Position numbers and translations under genes: made by a program
Notes under the pieces: generated by a model
Databases searched by the model: none
Told to the model about the DNA's origin: nothing
Seen by the model: only the letters and a program-made list of their open reading frames with translations
Shown here: piece after piece, positions 1-9,454 of the stretch
How the letters are laid out: each line of letters starts with the position of its first letter
Numbering within the stretch: position 1 is the stretch's first letter
Source: Exiguobacterium alkaliphilum 12/1
GTDB lineage: Bacteria; Bacillota; Bacilli; Exiguobacteriales; Exiguobacteriaceae
NCBI RefSeq assembly: GCF_000714435.1
Contig: NZ_JJMW01000064.1
Location: 82,316-146,315 of the forward strand
DNA: 64,000 nucleotides
Direction of reading: 5' to 3'

Positions 1-418
<418 letters not shown>

Positions 419-424
419 CAGTTT

Positions 425-454
425 AGCATAAGGTTGAAAAGACGGGAAGGTCAA
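425..454 (-). promoter_or_regulatory. Probable sigma-A promoter of trpS T-box leader
   Basis: On the minus strand TTGACC (449-454) and TATGCT (425-430) are separated by 18 bases, placing the start near 418. This is upstream of the T-box and overlaps the last codons of the membrane-protein gene. Confidence 0.6.
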
Positions 455-819
455 ACGAACGATAGGACATACGACAAGATGACGGCGGCGATCCCGACCA
501 AGATCCAACGTCGGGCGCTCTGTTTCCGCTCGGTCCGTTCTTCTGGTGTCACTTCCTCGTCTTCCTCATAGTCAGGGTCGATTTCTTTCAGTTTGGCCCG
601 ACGATTTCGTTTGAACCCGTACATGAACCCGTCGAATAAACCGGATGCCCCCATCTCAGAGAACATGCCGATCGCGAAGACGATCATCCCACCGACGAAC
701 AGCCCGCCACTGATGTGGAACAAAAACGTCTCCGGTCGATAATACGATGCGTACGACCAAATCGTATAGCCAATTGTGACAATTCCCAAAACGATTAATA
801 TCGCTCTAAACTTTTTCAA
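451..819 (-). CDS. Small membrane protein, DUF3899-like
   Basis: A 122-residue predicted membrane protein of unknown function. Hydrophobic segments lie at about residues 4-24, 32-55 and 104-122. A charged, acidic cytoplasmic stretch (EIDPDYEEDEEVTPEE) lies between the second and third. Size, topology and position between trpS and oppA fit the DUF3899 family as I remember it, but the assignment is tentative. The start is a TTG: AGGAG lies 9 bases upstream and there is no better ATG. It probably reads through toward trpS, whose own promoter sits in its 3' end. Confidence 0.7.
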   Translation of the reverse strand: MKKFRAILIVLGIVTIGYTIWSYASYYRPETFLFHISGGLFVGGMIVFAIGMFSEMGASGLFDGFMYGFKRNRRAKLKEIDPDYEEDEEVTPEERTERKQSARRWILVGIAAVILSYVLSFV

Positions 820-944
820 TGTGTCAAACTCCTTTCAACGTGAAGCGTCGAACACGACTTCACCCTACATGGCTCTATGATACCTGTTGATGTGACGTTA
901 TGGCGAGAGTGAAGTTCAGAAAAATATTATGGTTCATCAATTAG

Positions 945-974
945 TTGACAGTTAGATTAAAAATTTTTTACAAT
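945..974 (+). promoter_or_regulatory. Probable sigma-A promoter of oppA
   Basis: TTGACA (945-950) and TACAAT (969-974) with an 18-base spacer in an AT-rich stretch. It lies about 115 bases before the oppA start, leaving an untranslated leader of about 110 nt. Confidence 0.7.
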
Positions 975-1090
975 AGCCCTAACGTTCTTTCGTCGGATAC
1001 TTTATGAAATATTCAGAAAATTAAAGAAAAAGTAAGATGTTGCATCCGGCGATACGCTAACTACATAGATTCTGAAAGGGGACAATTACG

Positions 1091-2707
1091 ATGAAGAAAA
1101 AATCGATTTTGCTCATGATGACGCTCATCTTGGTACTCGGTTCAGTACTCGCCGCCTGCTCGACTGGCGGAGACTCTGACGGCGGTTCGTCTTCGAACGG
1201 AGAAAAAGTACTTCGTTTGACGGATACGTCTGACATCACGACGGCCGACCCGGCCTTGGCAACGGATGCGGTCGCATTCAATTTGATCGCCAACACGATG
1301 GAGGGCCTCTACCGCTTAGACAAAGACGGTCAAGCCGTACCAGCGATGGCAGCAGGCGAGCCGGAATTGAATGAAGACGAGACAGTTTACACGTTCACGC
1401 TCCGCGATGCGGAGTGGTCAAACGGTGAGCCGGTCACAGCGAACGACTTCGTTTACGCATGGCAGCGCGCCGTCGACCCGGAGACAGGGTCACAGTACGC
1501 CTACATCATGAACACGATTAAAAATGCAGAGGCGATTAACGCGGGCGACCTTCCAAAAGAAGATCTCGGTGTGCAAGCAATCGATGAGAAGACGCTTGAA
1601 GTCACACTTGAGCGTCCAGACCCATCGTTCATCTCGCTCACGTCGTTCGGTACGTTCACGCCGATCAACGAAACGTTCGCGACTGAACAAGGTGAAAACT
1701 TCGCGACGAACGTCGACAACCTCCTTTACAACGGTCCGTTCACATGGTCTGAATGGAACCGTGAACAAGGTTACGTTTTAACGAAAAACGATACGTATTG
1801 GGATAACGCCAACGTCGCGCTCGACAAGGTCGACGTCCGTGTCGTCAAAGAGACATCAACGGTCGTCAACTTGTACGAAGCAGGGGAAGTCGATTACGCT
1901 GGCCTCGCTTCTGAACAAGTCGCGGCTTTCCAAGACAGTGAAGACTTCAACACGGGACTCCGTTCGGCAGTCGGCTACTTCAAGTTCAACCACGAGGACG
2001 AAGTATTCGCTGATGTGAACGCCCGTAAAGCGGTCGCGCGTGCTGTTGATCCGGCCGGAATCATCGACCAGCTCTTGAACAACGGTTCGATTGCCACGAC
2101 GTCGTTCATCCCGAAAGACTTCATCAAATATGAAGACGGCACGGATTACACGGAAGGGCTTCAATACTTCGAAACGAATACAGACGAAGCGGCATCACTT
2201 TGGGAAGAAGCGACTGGCGGCGAAGAGATGACGATTGAACTGCTTTCATTCGACTCAGAAGTTTCAAAACAGATCTCGGAGTACATGAAAGACCAAATCG
2301 AGACGAACTTGCCAGGCGTGACGGTCACAATCGCGCAACAGCCGTTCAACAACAAGTTGGAGCGCGAAGCGAGCGGGGACTACCAGATGTCATTCGCCCT
2401 TTGGGGACCTGATTACCAAGATCCGCTTACAAACCTCGGCATCTTCACGTCGAACAACGGTCAAAACGACATCAACTACAGCTCAGCCGATTACGACCGT
2501 CTCATCGACGAAGCATCAGCTGAAACGTCAATCGATGCACGTTACGACAAGTTCAAAGAAGCAGAACAACTCTTGATCGAGCAAGACCAAGCGATCATGC
2601 CGATTTATCAAGCCGGCGTCGCGTACTTGATTCGTCCAAACGTTGAAAACTTCAACCGTCAACTATTCGGTGCTGACTATCAGTACAAATACGTCGACAT
2701 CAATTAA
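1091..2707 (+). CDS. oppA: Oligopeptide ABC transporter substrate-binding lipoprotein OppA
   Basis: Extracellular solute-binding protein, family 5, that captures oligopeptides for the OppBCDF importer. The 538-residue protein starts with a lipoprotein signal peptide; the lipobox is LAAC with Cys23 as the acylated residue. A Ser/Gly-rich linker follows. The body carries the family signature around WSNGEPVTANDFVYAW and ends with the usual ADYQYKYVDIN tail. GGGG precedes the ATG by about 10 bases. A strong terminator follows and separates it from oppB, so the binding protein can be made in excess over the permease. Confidence 0.95.
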   Translation: MKKKSILLMMTLILVLGSVLAACSTGGDSDGGSSSNGEKVLRLTDTSDITTADPALATDAVAFNLIANTMEGLYRLDKDGQAVPAMAAGEPELNEDETVYTFTLRDAEWSNGEPVTANDFVYAWQRAVDPETGSQYAYIMNTIKNAEAINAGDLPKEDLGVQAIDEKTLEVTLERPDPSFISLTSFGTFTPINETFATEQGENFATNVDNLLYNGPFTWSEWNREQGYVLTKNDTYWDNANVALDKVDVRVVKETSTVVNLYEAGEVDYAGLASEQVAAFQDSEDFNTGLRSAVGYFKFNHEDEVFADVNARKAVARAVDPAGIIDQLLNNGSIATTSFIPKDFIKYEDGTDYTEGLQYFETNTDEAASLWEEATGGEEMTIELLSFDSEVSKQISEYMKDQIETNLPGVTVTIAQQPFNNKLEREASGDYQMSFALWGPDYQDPLTNLGIFTSNNGQNDINYSSADYDRLIDEASAETSIDARYDKFKEAEQLLIEQDQAIMPIYQAGVAYLIRPNVENFNRQLFGADYQYKYVDIN

Positions 2708-2711
2708 AGAA

Positions 2712-2744
2712 CGTGGGGGCATGCAAACGCATGTCCCCCGTTTT
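2712..2744 (+). terminator. Rho-independent terminator after oppA
   Basis: GGGGGCATGC / GCATGTCCCCC stem with an AAAC loop, followed by TTTT. It separates oppA from oppB. Confidence 0.85.
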
Positions 2745-2777
2745 CTAAAAAAAAATCGGAATTGAGAGAAAATACTA

Positions 2778-2805
2778 TTCAAATGTTTTGTTGGTAAAGT
2801 ATAAT
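2778..2805 (+). promoter_or_regulatory. Possible internal promoter for oppBCDF
   Basis: The 304-base oppA-oppB gap is AT-rich. After the terminator it holds TTCAAA (2778-2783), a 16-base spacer and a consensus TATAAT (2800-2805). A start near 2812 would give a leader of about 200 nt before oppB. I see no other gene in the gap. Confidence 0.5.
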
Positions 2806-3011
2806 GTAGTAACAGTGAAAATTCAGAATACTTCACAAAGTTTGATATTTTGGGTTTTCATGTGCTGTACTAAGAGCCTTGAGATGACGTTTGACCTATT
2901 CTTTCAGAAAATTCCTTTCATTTTGTGAATTCAAGAATAGGGAAATATGTCATAGTGATGCTGTTGGTGCAAGCATAGACATATATTTAGAAAAACAGGG
3001 GGTTTTTATTT

Positions 3012-3938
3012 ATGGGACGTTATCTTTTGCAGCGGCTGACTTACGGCCTCATCACGTTCTTCTTGATTGCGACGTTCACATTTTTCCTGATGGACCTGTT
3101 ACCAGGGTCACCGTATCAAAACCAGGAAAAGCTGACGGAAACGCAAATCCAAATCTTAAACGATCGTTACGGACTTAACGATCCGCTTCCAGTTCGTTAT
3201 GCGACGTACATGGGGAACCTTGTACAAGGTGACCTCGGCGTGTCGTTCCGTACGGCCAACCGGCCAGTGACGGACTTGATCATGGAACGGATCGGACCAT
3301 CGGCACAACTCGGTCTCCAAGCGTTGATTCTTGGAACACTTGGTGGGCTCTTACTTGGTATTTTGGCAGCGATTCGTCATAACACGATTGCGGACTATGG
3401 TGCGATGTTTGTATCTGTAATCGGGATTTCTGTCCCATCGTTCGTCTTTGCAGCCCTCCTACAGTACTATGTAGGTGTAAAATGGGGCATTTTGCCTGTC
3501 GCTTTCTGGGACACGCCTGCCCATACGATTTTACCAACAATCTCGTTGTCGCTCGGTGTAACGGCTTCGATTGCCCGTTTCGTCCGGACAGAGATGCTTG
3601 AAGTCACCGGACAAGACTACGTCACGCTCGCGAAAGCGAAAGGGTTGACGGGAAATGCGATCGTGTGGAAGCACATGGTGCGTAACGCGATTATCCCGGC
3701 GATCACGATCCTCGGACCGATGACGGCCGCCTTGTTGACGGGTACGTTTGTCATCGAGCGGATCTTCTCAGTTCCTGGACTCGGTGAGTTGTTTGTTACG
3801 TCGATTACGTTGAATGACTATTCGGTCATCATGGGTACGACCCTCTTCTTCTCGGCGATCTTCATCTTAATTATTTTGCTCGTCGACTTGCTCTACGGAG
3901 TTGTTGACCCACGTATTCGTCTTGGGGGGGATAACTGA
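3012..3938 (+). CDS. oppB: Oligopeptide ABC transporter permease OppB
   Basis: Inner-membrane permease of the oligopeptide importer; pairs with OppC. The 308 residues match the family length. A first transmembrane segment near residues 9-30 is followed by the extracytoplasmic region and the binding-protein-dependent transport domain. The cytoplasmic EAA loop (YVTLAKAKGL) contacts the ATPases. The C-terminus DLLYGVVDPRIRLGG is typical of OppB. The start has AGGGGG 9 bases upstream. Its stop overlaps the oppC start as TGATG. Confidence 0.95.
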   Translation: MGRYLLQRLTYGLITFFLIATFTFFLMDLLPGSPYQNQEKLTETQIQILNDRYGLNDPLPVRYATYMGNLVQGDLGVSFRTANRPVTDLIMERIGPSAQLGLQALILGTLGGLLLGILAAIRHNTIADYGAMFVSVIGISVPSFVFAALLQYYVGVKWGILPVAFWDTPAHTILPTISLSLGVTASIARFVRTEMLEVTGQDYVTLAKAKGLTGNAIVWKHMVRNAIIPAITILGPMTAALLTGTFVIERIFSVPGLGELFVTSITLNDYSVIMGTTLFFSAIFILIILLVDLLYGVVDPRIRLGGDN

Positions 3939-4963
3939 TGATTGAAAATAAAAAGAATTACGAGCAGTTCGACCAAGACATGTTCCAACCGGTTGAAATG
4001 AACGAACAGCTCGCAGAACGGATTGCAGGGAAAAGTTTGAACTTCTGGCAAGATGCATGGATGCGCCTAAAGAAAAACAAAGCCGCCATCCTCTCGCTTT
4101 CAATTATTTTGATTTTAGTATTGCTCGCCTTGTTCGGGCCGATGATGTCGGGCCGTGACGCGTATTCACAAAACATCGCGCAAGCGAAACTTCCGCCAAA
4201 AGTCACAGGACTTGAATGGGCCGGATTCGACGGGATGGCGACGTTAGGTGGCCGCGATATCAACTTCTATGAACAAAAGAACGTCGAAGAAAACTATTGG
4301 TTCGGAACGGACTATCTCGGCCGTGATCTTTGGTCACGTGTATGGGAAGGGACGCGCATCTCACTCTTCATCGGTCTCGTCGCTGCCATCATCGATACGA
4401 TTATCGGTGTGGCGTATGGTGGGGTCTCGGCTTACTTCGGTGGCCGTGTCGATAACATCATGCAACGGATCGTTGAGATTTTGACAGGTGTACCGAACTT
4501 GATCTTGATTATCTTGTTCATTTTGATCTTTGACCCTGGGGTGTTCACCATCATCTTGGCGATGACGATCACCGGCTGGATCGGGATGAGTCGACTCGTC
4601 CGTGGACAGATTTTGAAACTGAAAAACCAAGAGTTTGTTTTGGCTGCGCGTACACTCGGTGCCTCAAGTAACCGTTTGATTTTCAAACACTTGATCCCGA
4701 ACACGCTCGGTGCGATTATCATCACGCTCATGTTTACGATTCCTGCCGCCATCTTCTTCGAGGCGTTCCTCAGCTTCATCGGGATCGGACTTCAACCGCC
4801 GCAAGCGTCACTTGGTACGTTGATTAACGATGGGTACAAAGAGCTACGGACATTCCCGTACCTTCTCGTCGTACCATCGACCATCATCGTCTTGCTCATG
4901 GTCAGCTTCAACTTGCTCGCCGACGGCTTGCGTGATGCGTTCGACCCGAAAATGCGTAAATAA
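3938..4963 (+). CDS. oppC: Oligopeptide ABC transporter permease OppC
   Basis: Second membrane subunit of the Opp importer, 341 residues. An N-terminal cytoplasmic tail is followed by a first membrane helix (about 47-68), a large external loop containing the FGTDYLGRDLWSRV signature, and the transport domain. The EAA loop is visible as EFVLAARTLGAS. It is translationally coupled to oppB (one-base overlap) and followed after 23 bases by oppD. Confidence 0.95.
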   Translation: MIENKKNYEQFDQDMFQPVEMNEQLAERIAGKSLNFWQDAWMRLKKNKAAILSLSIILILVLLALFGPMMSGRDAYSQNIAQAKLPPKVTGLEWAGFDGMATLGGRDINFYEQKNVEENYWFGTDYLGRDLWSRVWEGTRISLFIGLVAAIIDTIIGVAYGGVSAYFGGRVDNIMQRIVEILTGVPNLILIILFILIFDPGVFTIILAMTITGWIGMSRLVRGQILKLKNQEFVLAARTLGASSNRLIFKHLIPNTLGAIIITLMFTIPAAIFFEAFLSFIGIGLQPPQASLGTLINDGYKELRTFPYLLVVPSTIIVLLMVSFNLLADGLRDAFDPKMRK

Positions 4964-4986
4964 TTCAGAAAGAGGGGGACTCGTGC

Positions 4987-6060
4987 ATGGAAACGATTTT
5001 ATCTGTCCGAGACTTAGCGGTCTCGTTCCATACGTATGCTGGAACGGTTCAAGCCGTTCGCAATGTATCGTTTGATTTGAAAAAAGGCGAGACGCTCGCA
5101 ATCGTTGGAGAGTCGGGTTCTGGTAAATCCGTCACATCAAAAGCGATTATGCGTCTCATCCCGAACCCGCCAGGTGAGATCACAAACGGAGAGATTTTGT
5201 TTGATGGAAAAGACTTGGCGAAACTTTCGGAAAAAGAAATGCTTAAAATTCGTGGTCGCGACATCGCGATGATTTTCCAAGATCCGATGACGTCGCTCAA
5301 CCCAACGATGACAATTTATAAACAAATCGCTGAAGGTTTGAAGCAACACCAAGGACTCAGAGGAGAAGATGCGAAGAAGCGTGCGCTCGAATTGCTCACA
5401 CTCGTCGGCATCCCGAACCCTGAAGCTCGTCTCAAACAGTATCCGCACCAATTATCTGGTGGGATGCGTCAGCGGATCGTCATCGCCATCGCGCTAGCCT
5501 GTAACCCGAAGGTGTTGATCGCCGATGAGCCGACGACGGCACTTGACGTGACGATTCAAGCCCAAATCCTTGAGTTGTTGAAAGACATTCAACAAAAGAC
5601 CGGCACAGCGATTATCTTCATCACGCACGACCTCGGTGTCGTCGCGAACATGGCTGACCGTGTTGCCGTCATGTACGCTGGGAAAATCGTGGAAAAAGGG
5701 ACGGTCGATGAGATCTTCTATGAGCCACGCCACCCGTATGCATGGGGACTGCTCGGCTCGATGCCGCGTCCGACGGATGACCCGAACCAGGCGCTCCCGG
5801 CTATCCCGGGTACACCGCCGAACTTGTTGAACCCGCCGAAAGGCGATGCGTTCGCGCCGCGTAACCCTTACGCGATGAAGATTGATTTTGAGAAAGAGCC
5901 ACCGATGTTCCAAATTAGCGACACGCACTACGCAGCAACCTGGTTGTTGCACCCGCAAGCGCCGCAAGTCACGCCGCCATCGGCAATCATCGATCTCGCG
6001 CTCAAATATCGTCCGGATAGCGCGTTCGCGAAATCGATTGGGAAAGGTGGTGCTGAATAA
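4987..6060 (+). CDS. oppD: Oligopeptide ABC transporter ATP-binding protein OppD
   Basis: Cytoplasmic ATPase that drives peptide import with OppF. The 357-residue protein has Walker A GESGSGKS (41-48), the ABC signature LSGGMRQR and Walker B VLIADEP followed by TTALD. The C-terminal oligopeptide/dipeptide extension of this subfamily (RHPYAWGLLGSMP and onward) is present. AGAGGGGG precedes the ATG. The stop overlaps the oppF start by one base (TAATG), so the two ATPases are probably made in equal amounts. Confidence 0.95.
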   Translation: METILSVRDLAVSFHTYAGTVQAVRNVSFDLKKGETLAIVGESGSGKSVTSKAIMRLIPNPPGEITNGEILFDGKDLAKLSEKEMLKIRGRDIAMIFQDPMTSLNPTMTIYKQIAEGLKQHQGLRGEDAKKRALELLTLVGIPNPEARLKQYPHQLSGGMRQRIVIAIALACNPKVLIADEPTTALDVTIQAQILELLKDIQQKTGTAIIFITHDLGVVANMADRVAVMYAGKIVEKGTVDEIFYEPRHPYAWGLLGSMPRPTDDPNQALPAIPGTPPNLLNPPKGDAFAPRNPYAMKIDFEKEPPMFQISDTHYAATWLLHPQAPQVTPPSAIIDLALKYRPDSAFAKSIGKGGAE

Positions 6061-7010
6061 TGGAACGTGAAAAATTATTAGAAGTACGGGACTTAAAGCA
6101 GCACTTTAAAATCGGACGAGGCCGCGTCGTCAAAGCGGTCGACGGCATCTCGTTTGATATTTATAAAGGTGAGGTACTCGGTCTCGTAGGTGAGTCTGGT
6201 TGTGGGAAGTCGACGACTGGACGTACGATTATCGGTCTTTACGATGCGACAGACGGAGACGTAATCTTCAAAGGCGAGAACGTCCACGACAAGAAATCAA
6301 AAGCGGAAAAGTTGAAATTCAACCGAGCGATGCAGATGATCTTCCAAGATCCCTACGCCTCGCTCAACCCGCGGATGACGGTCGCGGACATCATCGCCGA
6401 AGGGATTGACATCCACGGCCTCGCGAAGACGAAAGAAGACCGGATGAACCGCGTCTACGACCTTCTCGAGACGGTCGGTCTCACAAAAGAACACGCGAGC
6501 CGTTACCCGCACGAATTCTCTGGCGGACAACGCCAGCGGATCGGGATTGCCCGCGCGCTCGCCGTTGAGCCAGACTTCATCATCGCCGATGAGCCGATCT
6601 CGGCACTCGACGTATCGATTCAAGCTCAGGTCGTCAACTTGATGAAAGAATTGCAACGTGACCGCGATCTCACGTACTTGTTCATCGCTCACGACTTGTC
6701 GATGGTCAAGTACATCTCGGACCGCATCGGCGTTATGTATCAAGGTCATATCGTCGAGCTCGCGCCGGCAGATCGACTTTATGAAAACCCGATTCACGCG
6801 TATACGAAGTCACTCCTCTCTGCGATCCCGCTTCCGGACCCAGAGCACGAGCGGACGCGTAAACGGATCATTTACGAGTCGAAGTCACTCGGTGCCGTCG
6901 GACGTTCGGATGAAGATTCAAGCATCCCACCGCTCCGCGAAGTCGAGCCAGGACATTTTGTCTCGTTGACAGATGCAGAATACGAAGCGTATAAAGCGCA
7001 ATTCGTATAA
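6060..7010 (+). CDS. oppF: Oligopeptide ABC transporter ATP-binding protein OppF
   Basis: Partner ATPase of OppD, 316 residues. It contains Walker A GESGCGKS, Q-loop region MIFQDPYASLNPR, signature FSGGQRQR, Walker B FIIADEP with ISALD, and a C-terminal oligopeptide-family extension. It is the last gene of the oppBCDF run and is followed by a hairpin terminator. The order B-C-D-F matches the B. subtilis opp operon. Confidence 0.95.
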   Translation: MEREKLLEVRDLKQHFKIGRGRVVKAVDGISFDIYKGEVLGLVGESGCGKSTTGRTIIGLYDATDGDVIFKGENVHDKKSKAEKLKFNRAMQMIFQDPYASLNPRMTVADIIAEGIDIHGLAKTKEDRMNRVYDLLETVGLTKEHASRYPHEFSGGQRQRIGIARALAVEPDFIIADEPISALDVSIQAQVVNLMKELQRDRDLTYLFIAHDLSMVKYISDRIGVMYQGHIVELAPADRLYENPIHAYTKSLLSAIPLPDPEHERTRKRIIYESKSLGAVGRSDEDSSIPPLREVEPGHFVSLTDAEYEAYKAQFV

Positions 7011-7018
7011 TCGATTCA

Positions 7019-7048
7019 CCCTGAACTTCACGGTTCAGGGTGTTTTTT
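7019..7048 (+). terminator. Terminator of oppBCDF
   Basis: CCCTGAAC / GTTCAGGG stem followed by TGTTTTTT, 9 bases after the oppF stop. Confidence 0.9.
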
Positions 7049-7052
7049 GCGC

Positions 7053-7082
7053 AAAAAACACCGCCGGAACGTTCCGGGGTGT
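7053..7082 (-). terminator. Terminator of the HD-domain gene
   Basis: On the minus strand ACACC-CCGGAAC / GTTCCGG-CGGTGT followed by TTTTTT. The stem reaches the stop codon of the gene. Confidence 0.85.
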
Positions 7083-7612
7083 CAGGCGTTTGAGATGCGC
7101 GGTAAGTTCGAGAGCCGGTCGACGACTGAATCGATGGCGCGGACGCGGCTGAGCGCATCTTCGATTTCCATCGTCTCATAGTGATGCAATCCGCCTGGCT
7201 GTTCGACGAACGTATCGGCGTCATGCACGAGCTGCTGAAGCGGCGTACGCTGAATGCGGCTCGGTGGTAAATACGAATCGGTGTGAAGTAAAATCATGAC
7301 CGAGATTTCTTTGGCTCGGGCAGGGTTCTCGCCGAGTCGAATCAACAGCTTATGGGCGCGTTCCGCCCCTTTAATGGCATGGATGTCGTTTTGACGATAC
7401 AAATCATAATTCCACTTGCCTTCTGTATACCACTCGTAGTGACCGATATCGTGAAGTAGGGCGGCCTTCGTCGCCAAATCCGTGTCAAGCCCTCGTCGCG
7501 TCGCCAATTCGAGAGCGCGCTCACAGACGTCGACCGCGTGTTTTAAGCCTGATCGCGTCAAATATTTTTGGGTGACGGGGTGCTGCATAATCGTTTCTAA
7601 CGTGATTCTCAT
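7082..7612 (-). CDS. HD-domain protein (predicted phosphohydrolase)
   Basis: A 176-residue HD superfamily protein, probably a metal-dependent phosphohydrolase; the substrate cannot be read from the sequence. The metal-binding motif is LLHDIGHYEW, with an upstream His in LKHAVDVCERA and further His/Asp residues in MILLHTDSY and LVHDADTF. The start is at MRITLETIM, where AAGGAGGAG lies 9 bases upstream; a start 9 codons further upstream lacks a ribosome-binding site. It is convergent with oppF and each has its own terminator. Confidence 0.85.
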   Translation of the reverse strand: MRITLETIMQHPVTQKYLTRSGLKHAVDVCERALELATRRGLDTDLATKAALLHDIGHYEWYTEGKWNYDLYRQNDIHAIKGAERAHKLLIRLGENPARAKEISVMILLHTDSYLPPSRIQRTPLQQLVHDADTFVEQPGGLHHYETMEIEDALSRVRAIDSVVDRLSNLPRISNA

Positions 7613-7835
7613 GATCGCTCTCCTCCTTGGTGATTTCAAAGGTTATTTCTATTAACTATACGGGAATTGAAAAGGAAAAGCAAATTTGTAACGTGTGAAA
7701 TATAAATTTAATTGGAGAATGTGCAACATTATTCATGTAGATATGCTATAATTTAAGTGTAGATTTAGTGCGATTTCAAGATTTTTAGATTCGGTAATGG
7801 TCGGTTTTTCCTTATGGCGATGGGGGTGAGAGACC

Positions 7836-7973
7836 ATGAAAGAGCGTGACAAAGTGTTGCAACAAAAGAAAAAGTTATTGAAAGAAGTATTGAAGAAAAA
7901 ATTGAAAGACTTGCAAGTGAAGCCTGGCAAAGAAACGGTGTCACAACCGGTTTCTCGGATACCGGCTTCCTAG
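7836..7973 (+). CDS. Small basic coiled-coil-like protein, 45 aa
   Basis: A short gene encoding MKERDKVLQQKKKLLKEVLK and a further 25 residues, ending in RIPAS. The first 30 residues are a Lys/Leu-rich amphipathic helix likely to form a coiled coil. GGGGGTGAGA lies 5-6 bases before the ATG, which is the main evidence that it is translated. A weak hairpin follows the stop. I do not recognise the family and give no function. It sits alone between the HD gene and spxA. Confidence 0.6.
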   Translation: MKERDKVLQQKKKLLKEVLKKKLKDLQVKPGKETVSQPVSRIPAS

Positions 7974-7988
7974 AACGTCGATCAAGGT

Positions 7989-8020
7989 CGCATCTTTCTC
8001 ACAGATGCGTCCTCTTTTCT
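7989..8020 (+). terminator. Weak terminator after the 45-aa gene
   Basis: CGCATCT / AGATGCG stem followed by TCCTCTTTTCTT, an imperfect U-tract. Confidence 0.5.
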
Positions 8021-8153
8021 TACCTCAATGAGAAAGAATATCATTGATGTTTGAATAAATAAGAATTATTATAATTAAGTGAACGCATTTTTGGGTATAC
8101 AGATAGAGTCACTTGAAAAAGATGAACGAACATTTGATCAGGGAGGAACGAAC

Positions 8154-8552
8154 ATGGTCACACTTTATACGTCTCCGAGCTGCACATCGTGCCGTAAAGC
8201 GCGAGCTTGGCTCGAAGAACATGATATCCCCTTCACGGAACGGAATATATTTTCAGAGCCGCTCTCACTTAACGAGATTAAACAAATTTTACGTATGACA
8301 GAAGACGGGACCGATGAAATCATTTCGACCCGCTCAAAAGTTTTCTCTAAAATTGACGTATCGGTCGACGCGCTCTCACTCCAGCAACTTTACGATTTGA
8401 TTCAAGAGTATCCAGGGCTGTTACGCCGTCCGATTTTGATTGATGAAAAACGTTTACAAGTCGGGTACAACGAAGATGAGATTCGTCGCTTCTTGCCGCG
8501 CAAGGTCCGGACGTTCCAACTTCAAGAAGCCCAACGGCTTGTCAACGAATGA
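8154..8552 (+). CDS. spxA: Redox-responsive transcriptional regulator Spx
   Basis: ArsC-family protein that binds the alpha C-terminal domain of RNA polymerase and switches on thiol-stress genes. The 132-residue product has the redox CxxC switch as Cys10 and Cys13 ([10 protein letters not shown]) and the RRPIL segment of Spx proteins. The start is the ATG preceded by GGGAGG; the reading frame extends 25 codons upstream without a ribosome-binding site. As in B. subtilis it lies between opp and mecA. In B. subtilis Spx is degraded by ClpXP with the YjbH adaptor; a YjbH homologue is encoded 8 kb downstream. Confidence 0.95.
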   Translation: MVTLYTSPSCTSCRKARAWLEEHDIPFTERNIFSEPLSLNEIKQILRMTEDGTDEIISTRSKVFSKIDVSVDALSLQQLYDLIQEYPGLLRRPILIDEKRLQVGYNEDEIRRFLPRKVRTFQLQEAQRLVNE

Positions 8553-8554
8553 GG

Positions 8555-8586
8555 AAGCATACTGTCTAAGCAGTGTGCTTTTTATT
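8555..8586 (+). terminator. Terminator of spxA
   Basis: AAGCATACTG / CAGTGTGCTT stem with TCTAAG loop, followed by TTTATT. Confidence 0.8.
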
Positions 8587-8634
8587 ATCCCGTTTTTCCG
8601 ATAAAATAGTGGTAACAACCCCATCATCATAAGA

Positions 8635-8663
8635 TTGACACATTGAAAAGAGGGTACTATTAT
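8635..8663 (+). promoter_or_regulatory. Sigma-A promoter of mecA
   Basis: Consensus TTGACA (8635-8640), 17-base spacer, TATTAT (8658-8663). It lies about 70 bases before the mecA start codon. Confidence 0.8.
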
Positions 8664-8732
8664 TACAAGACAATTTCCCCTCTCCTCCTTGACGTACGAA
8701 GTAGGAGTGAGGTGAGAAGGGAGTGGACAATC

Positions 8733-9389
8733 GTGAAAATTGAGCGCATCAATGACAACACCGTCAAATTTTTCATCACCTATGTCGATATCGAGAAACG
8801 CGGTTTCGCCCGGGATGAAATCTGGTACAACCGTGAACGTGGTGAGCAGCTGTTCTGGCAAATGATGGACGAGGCGCACGAACGGGAAGATATCTCGTTT
8901 GATGGTCCACTATGGATACAAGTACAAGCTTTTGAGAAAGGTCTCGAAGTGACCGTCACAATCGCGAAGAATGTGATTGATGCCGAAGATGATTCGGAAC
9001 TCGGTTCGCTCCTTCGCTCAGCCATTGACGAAGCCCGGGATCAACAATCTGTCCTCGACCAATTGAGTGAACTCGATGAACTTGACGCTGAGACGGAGGC
9101 GTGGGCTCCACTCGCGATGGAAACGAATGATTTCGAATCGATGATTGCCCTCAGTAAACGAGTCGGCGATACACTTCATAACGTAACGTTGAAACTTTTC
9201 CATTACGATAACCGCTATTACTTGTGGATCGATTTCCCGGATGAAATGGAACCAGAAGAAGAAGAGAATGCCTTGAGTCTACTCGCGGAGTACTTGTCGT
9301 TCAGTACGCAAACACTCGCGATGCTAGAAGAGTACGGCAAACTTATCCTCGATGGCGACGTCTTCGGAAAAATACGCCACTACTTTTAA
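8733..9389 (+). CDS. mecA: Adaptor protein MecA
   Basis: Substrate adaptor for the ClpC ATPase; in B. subtilis it delivers ComK and other proteins for ClpCP proteolysis and assembles ClpC. From the GTG start the protein is 218 residues, the same length as B. subtilis MecA. The N-terminus MKIERINDNTVKFFITYVDI, the EIWYNRERGEQLFW segment and the C-terminal LLAEYL...LEEYGKLI block match the family. GAAGGGAG lies about 8 bases before GTG. It is followed by a strong terminator. Confidence 0.95.
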   Translation: MKIERINDNTVKFFITYVDIEKRGFARDEIWYNRERGEQLFWQMMDEAHEREDISFDGPLWIQVQAFEKGLEVTVTIAKNVIDAEDDSELGSLLRSAIDEARDQQSVLDQLSELDELDAETEAWAPLAMETNDFESMIALSKRVGDTLHNVTLKLFHYDNRYYLWIDFPDEMEPEEEENALSLLAEYLSFSTQTLAMLEEYGKLILDGDVFGKIRHYF

Positions 9390-9393
9390 ACTG

Positions 9394-9427
9394 AAATCGC
9401 CTGTTCTTGCGGACAGGCGATTTTTTT
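9394..9427 (+). terminator. Terminator of mecA
   Basis: AAATCGCCTGT / ACAGGCGATTT stem followed by a run of seven T. Confidence 0.92.
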
Positions 9428-9454
9428 AGCATACATATTAGATGAGGTGACGAG

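Noticed and set aside
2891..3178. 95-codon frame overlapping the start of oppB
   Set aside because: No ribosome-binding site; it overlaps conserved oppB coding sequence in another frame.
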